A DNA stretch of 64,000 nucleotides, taken from assembly GCA_029379385.1 (NCBI GenBank), contig CM055607.1:5952001-6016000 (forward strand), read 5' to 3'. Every line of letters begins with the position of its first letter. Within the stretch, counting starts at the first letter, position 1. The position numbers were made by a program, and so were the translations under genes. Source of the DNA: Quillaja saponaria. Lineage: Eukaryota > Streptophyta > Magnoliopsida > Fabales > Quillajaceae. This document shows positions 62,881 to 64,000 of the stretch, piece after piece. The notes beneath the pieces were generated by a model. The model had not been told where the DNA came from. It worked only from the letters and a program-made list of their open reading frames with translations, and did not search any database.

Positions 62881-64000
62881 ATGGGAACATATGATCAATT
62901 TTCTGAAGTTGCACTTCCAGACAATGTAAGCGTAATTTAAGATATCATACACACTTTCTCTCTCTCTACCAGTTGATTATAATTGTTTTAGTGGCTGTTT
63001 TTCTTTCATCTTAAACAGAAACTAAATGAAGATCAGAAACAGAAAGCAATTGATGATTGGCTGCCAATCACTTCTTCAAGGAATGCAAAATGGTGGTTCG
63101 CTGCTTTTCACAATGTCAATGCCATGGTTGGGGCTGGTGTCCTAAGTCTTCCCTACGCCATGTCAAATCTTGGATGGTACGTAAAATCATATTTAGCACA
63201 AACATAATAGAATAACAAAAACACAGAACATGAAATTCTGTGCTTGATTAGCCTTATCTGTATCCGATCGACCAGCAACTTTGTGCATTTGTTTGACTTT
63301 TCAAGAAATTTTAATGGCAGGGGTCCTGGGGTAATCAGTCTTGTACTATCATGGATAATTACTTTGTACACTCTCTGGCAAATGGTGGAGATGCATGAAA
63401 TGGTGCCTGGAAAAAGATTTGATAGGTACCATGAGCTGGGACAACATGCCTTTGGGGAAAAACTAGGGCTTTACATTGTTGTACCCCAGCAACTGATTTG
63501 TGAAGTTGGTGTGGACATCGTCTATATGGTCACCGGAGGAAAATCTCTGCAGAAGGTTCACGAATTAATCTGTGGAAACTGCACACCATTCAAAACTAAG
63601 TATTTCATAATGATCTTTGCATCTATTCATTTTGTACTTGCCCATCTTCCCAACTTCAACTCCATCTCCGGCATCTCTTTGGTGGCAGCCGTCATGTCTT
63701 TGACGTAAGTATCTATACATGTTCAAAAACTCCAGTCTTTTACCTTGTGAAAACCAGAAAAATATTCATACATGAAGAACATGGTAATCAAATACATATA
63801 TATTCAAATTACAGTATTTTGCAGTTACTCTACTATTGCGTGGGCGGCTTCCGTCCATAAGGGTATTCAGGAAGATGTGGATTACGGCTACAAATCTCCA
63901 GACCCACCAACTACACTCTTTAGCTTCTTAAGTGCCTTGGGTAATGTTGCTTTCGCGTATGCCGGACACAATGTGGTTCTGGAGATTCAAGCAACAATCC
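62881..64000 (+). CDS. LHT1: Lysine histidine transporter, copy C (truncated by window end)
   Basis: Exons 62881-62925, 63019-63176, 63321-63704 and 63825 to beyond 64000. Exons 2 and 3 have exactly the same lengths (158 and 384 nt) and phases as copies A and B. Conserved blocks are [53 protein letters not shown] and [16 protein letters not shown]. It is clearly diverged from A and B (different N-terminus [50 protein letters not shown]), so it is an older paralogue. Intron 1 is only 93 bp. The last four or so exons lie outside the window. Confidence 0.93.

Overview
This is a 64 kb stretch of nuclear DNA from a flowering plant, almost certainly a eudicot. The signs are AT-rich intergenic DNA, GT-AG introns with T-rich acceptors, conserved plant gene structures and several classes of plant transposon. 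The gene set matches Arabidopsis neighbourhoods as I remember them: G6PD6-PHB3-LHT1 (AT5G40760/770/780), G6PD5-F-box-PHB4 on chromosome 3, and mL54-ankyrin (AT3G01740/750). I cannot name the species. All splice junctions were read by eye; for the multi-exon genes the reading phases close exactly and the protein lengths match the families.

Layout. 1-1045: last exon of an unrecognised + strand gene. 4694-10530: cytosolic glucose-6-phosphate dehydrogenase (15 coding exons, 517 aa). 12953-14961: SKIP14-like F-box protein. About 15.9-16.8 kb: a foldback repeat. 16996-19770: NBP35, the cytosolic Fe-S cluster scaffold. 20794-24221: cytosolic GAPDH (11 exons, 338 aa). 25107-26148: a hAT-like element. 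27861-28534: a 333-bp tandem duplication. 28662-29501 (-): prohibitin. It is divergent from mitochondrial ribosomal protein mL54 (31282-31683). 35054-38144: ankyrin-repeat protein. 38.1-45.9 kb: gene-poor DNA with one SINE-like retroposon. 46320-64000: a tandem array of three LHT amino-acid transporter genes, the third cut by the window edge.

The LHT array is the dynamic part. Copies A and B are near-identical recent duplicates. Copy B has a DNA-transposon-like insertion in intron 1 and a 1-bp deletion in its last exon that replaces the normal C-terminus. Its 3' flank is split by a ~3.4 kb solo-LTR-like insertion (55778-62263). Nested in that is a young 3.05 kb LTR retrotransposon (56301-59349) that encodes only Gag and a protease-like domain.

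The most interesting signal is in that nested element. Each LTR carries 18-19 tandem 10-bp units of consensus gTTCtaGAAg, which form canonical alternating nTTCn/nGAAn heat-shock elements upstream of a TATA box. The two LTRs differ in length by exactly one unit. This predicts a heat-inducible, gag-only, trans-mobilised retrotransposon placed between two amino-acid transporter genes.
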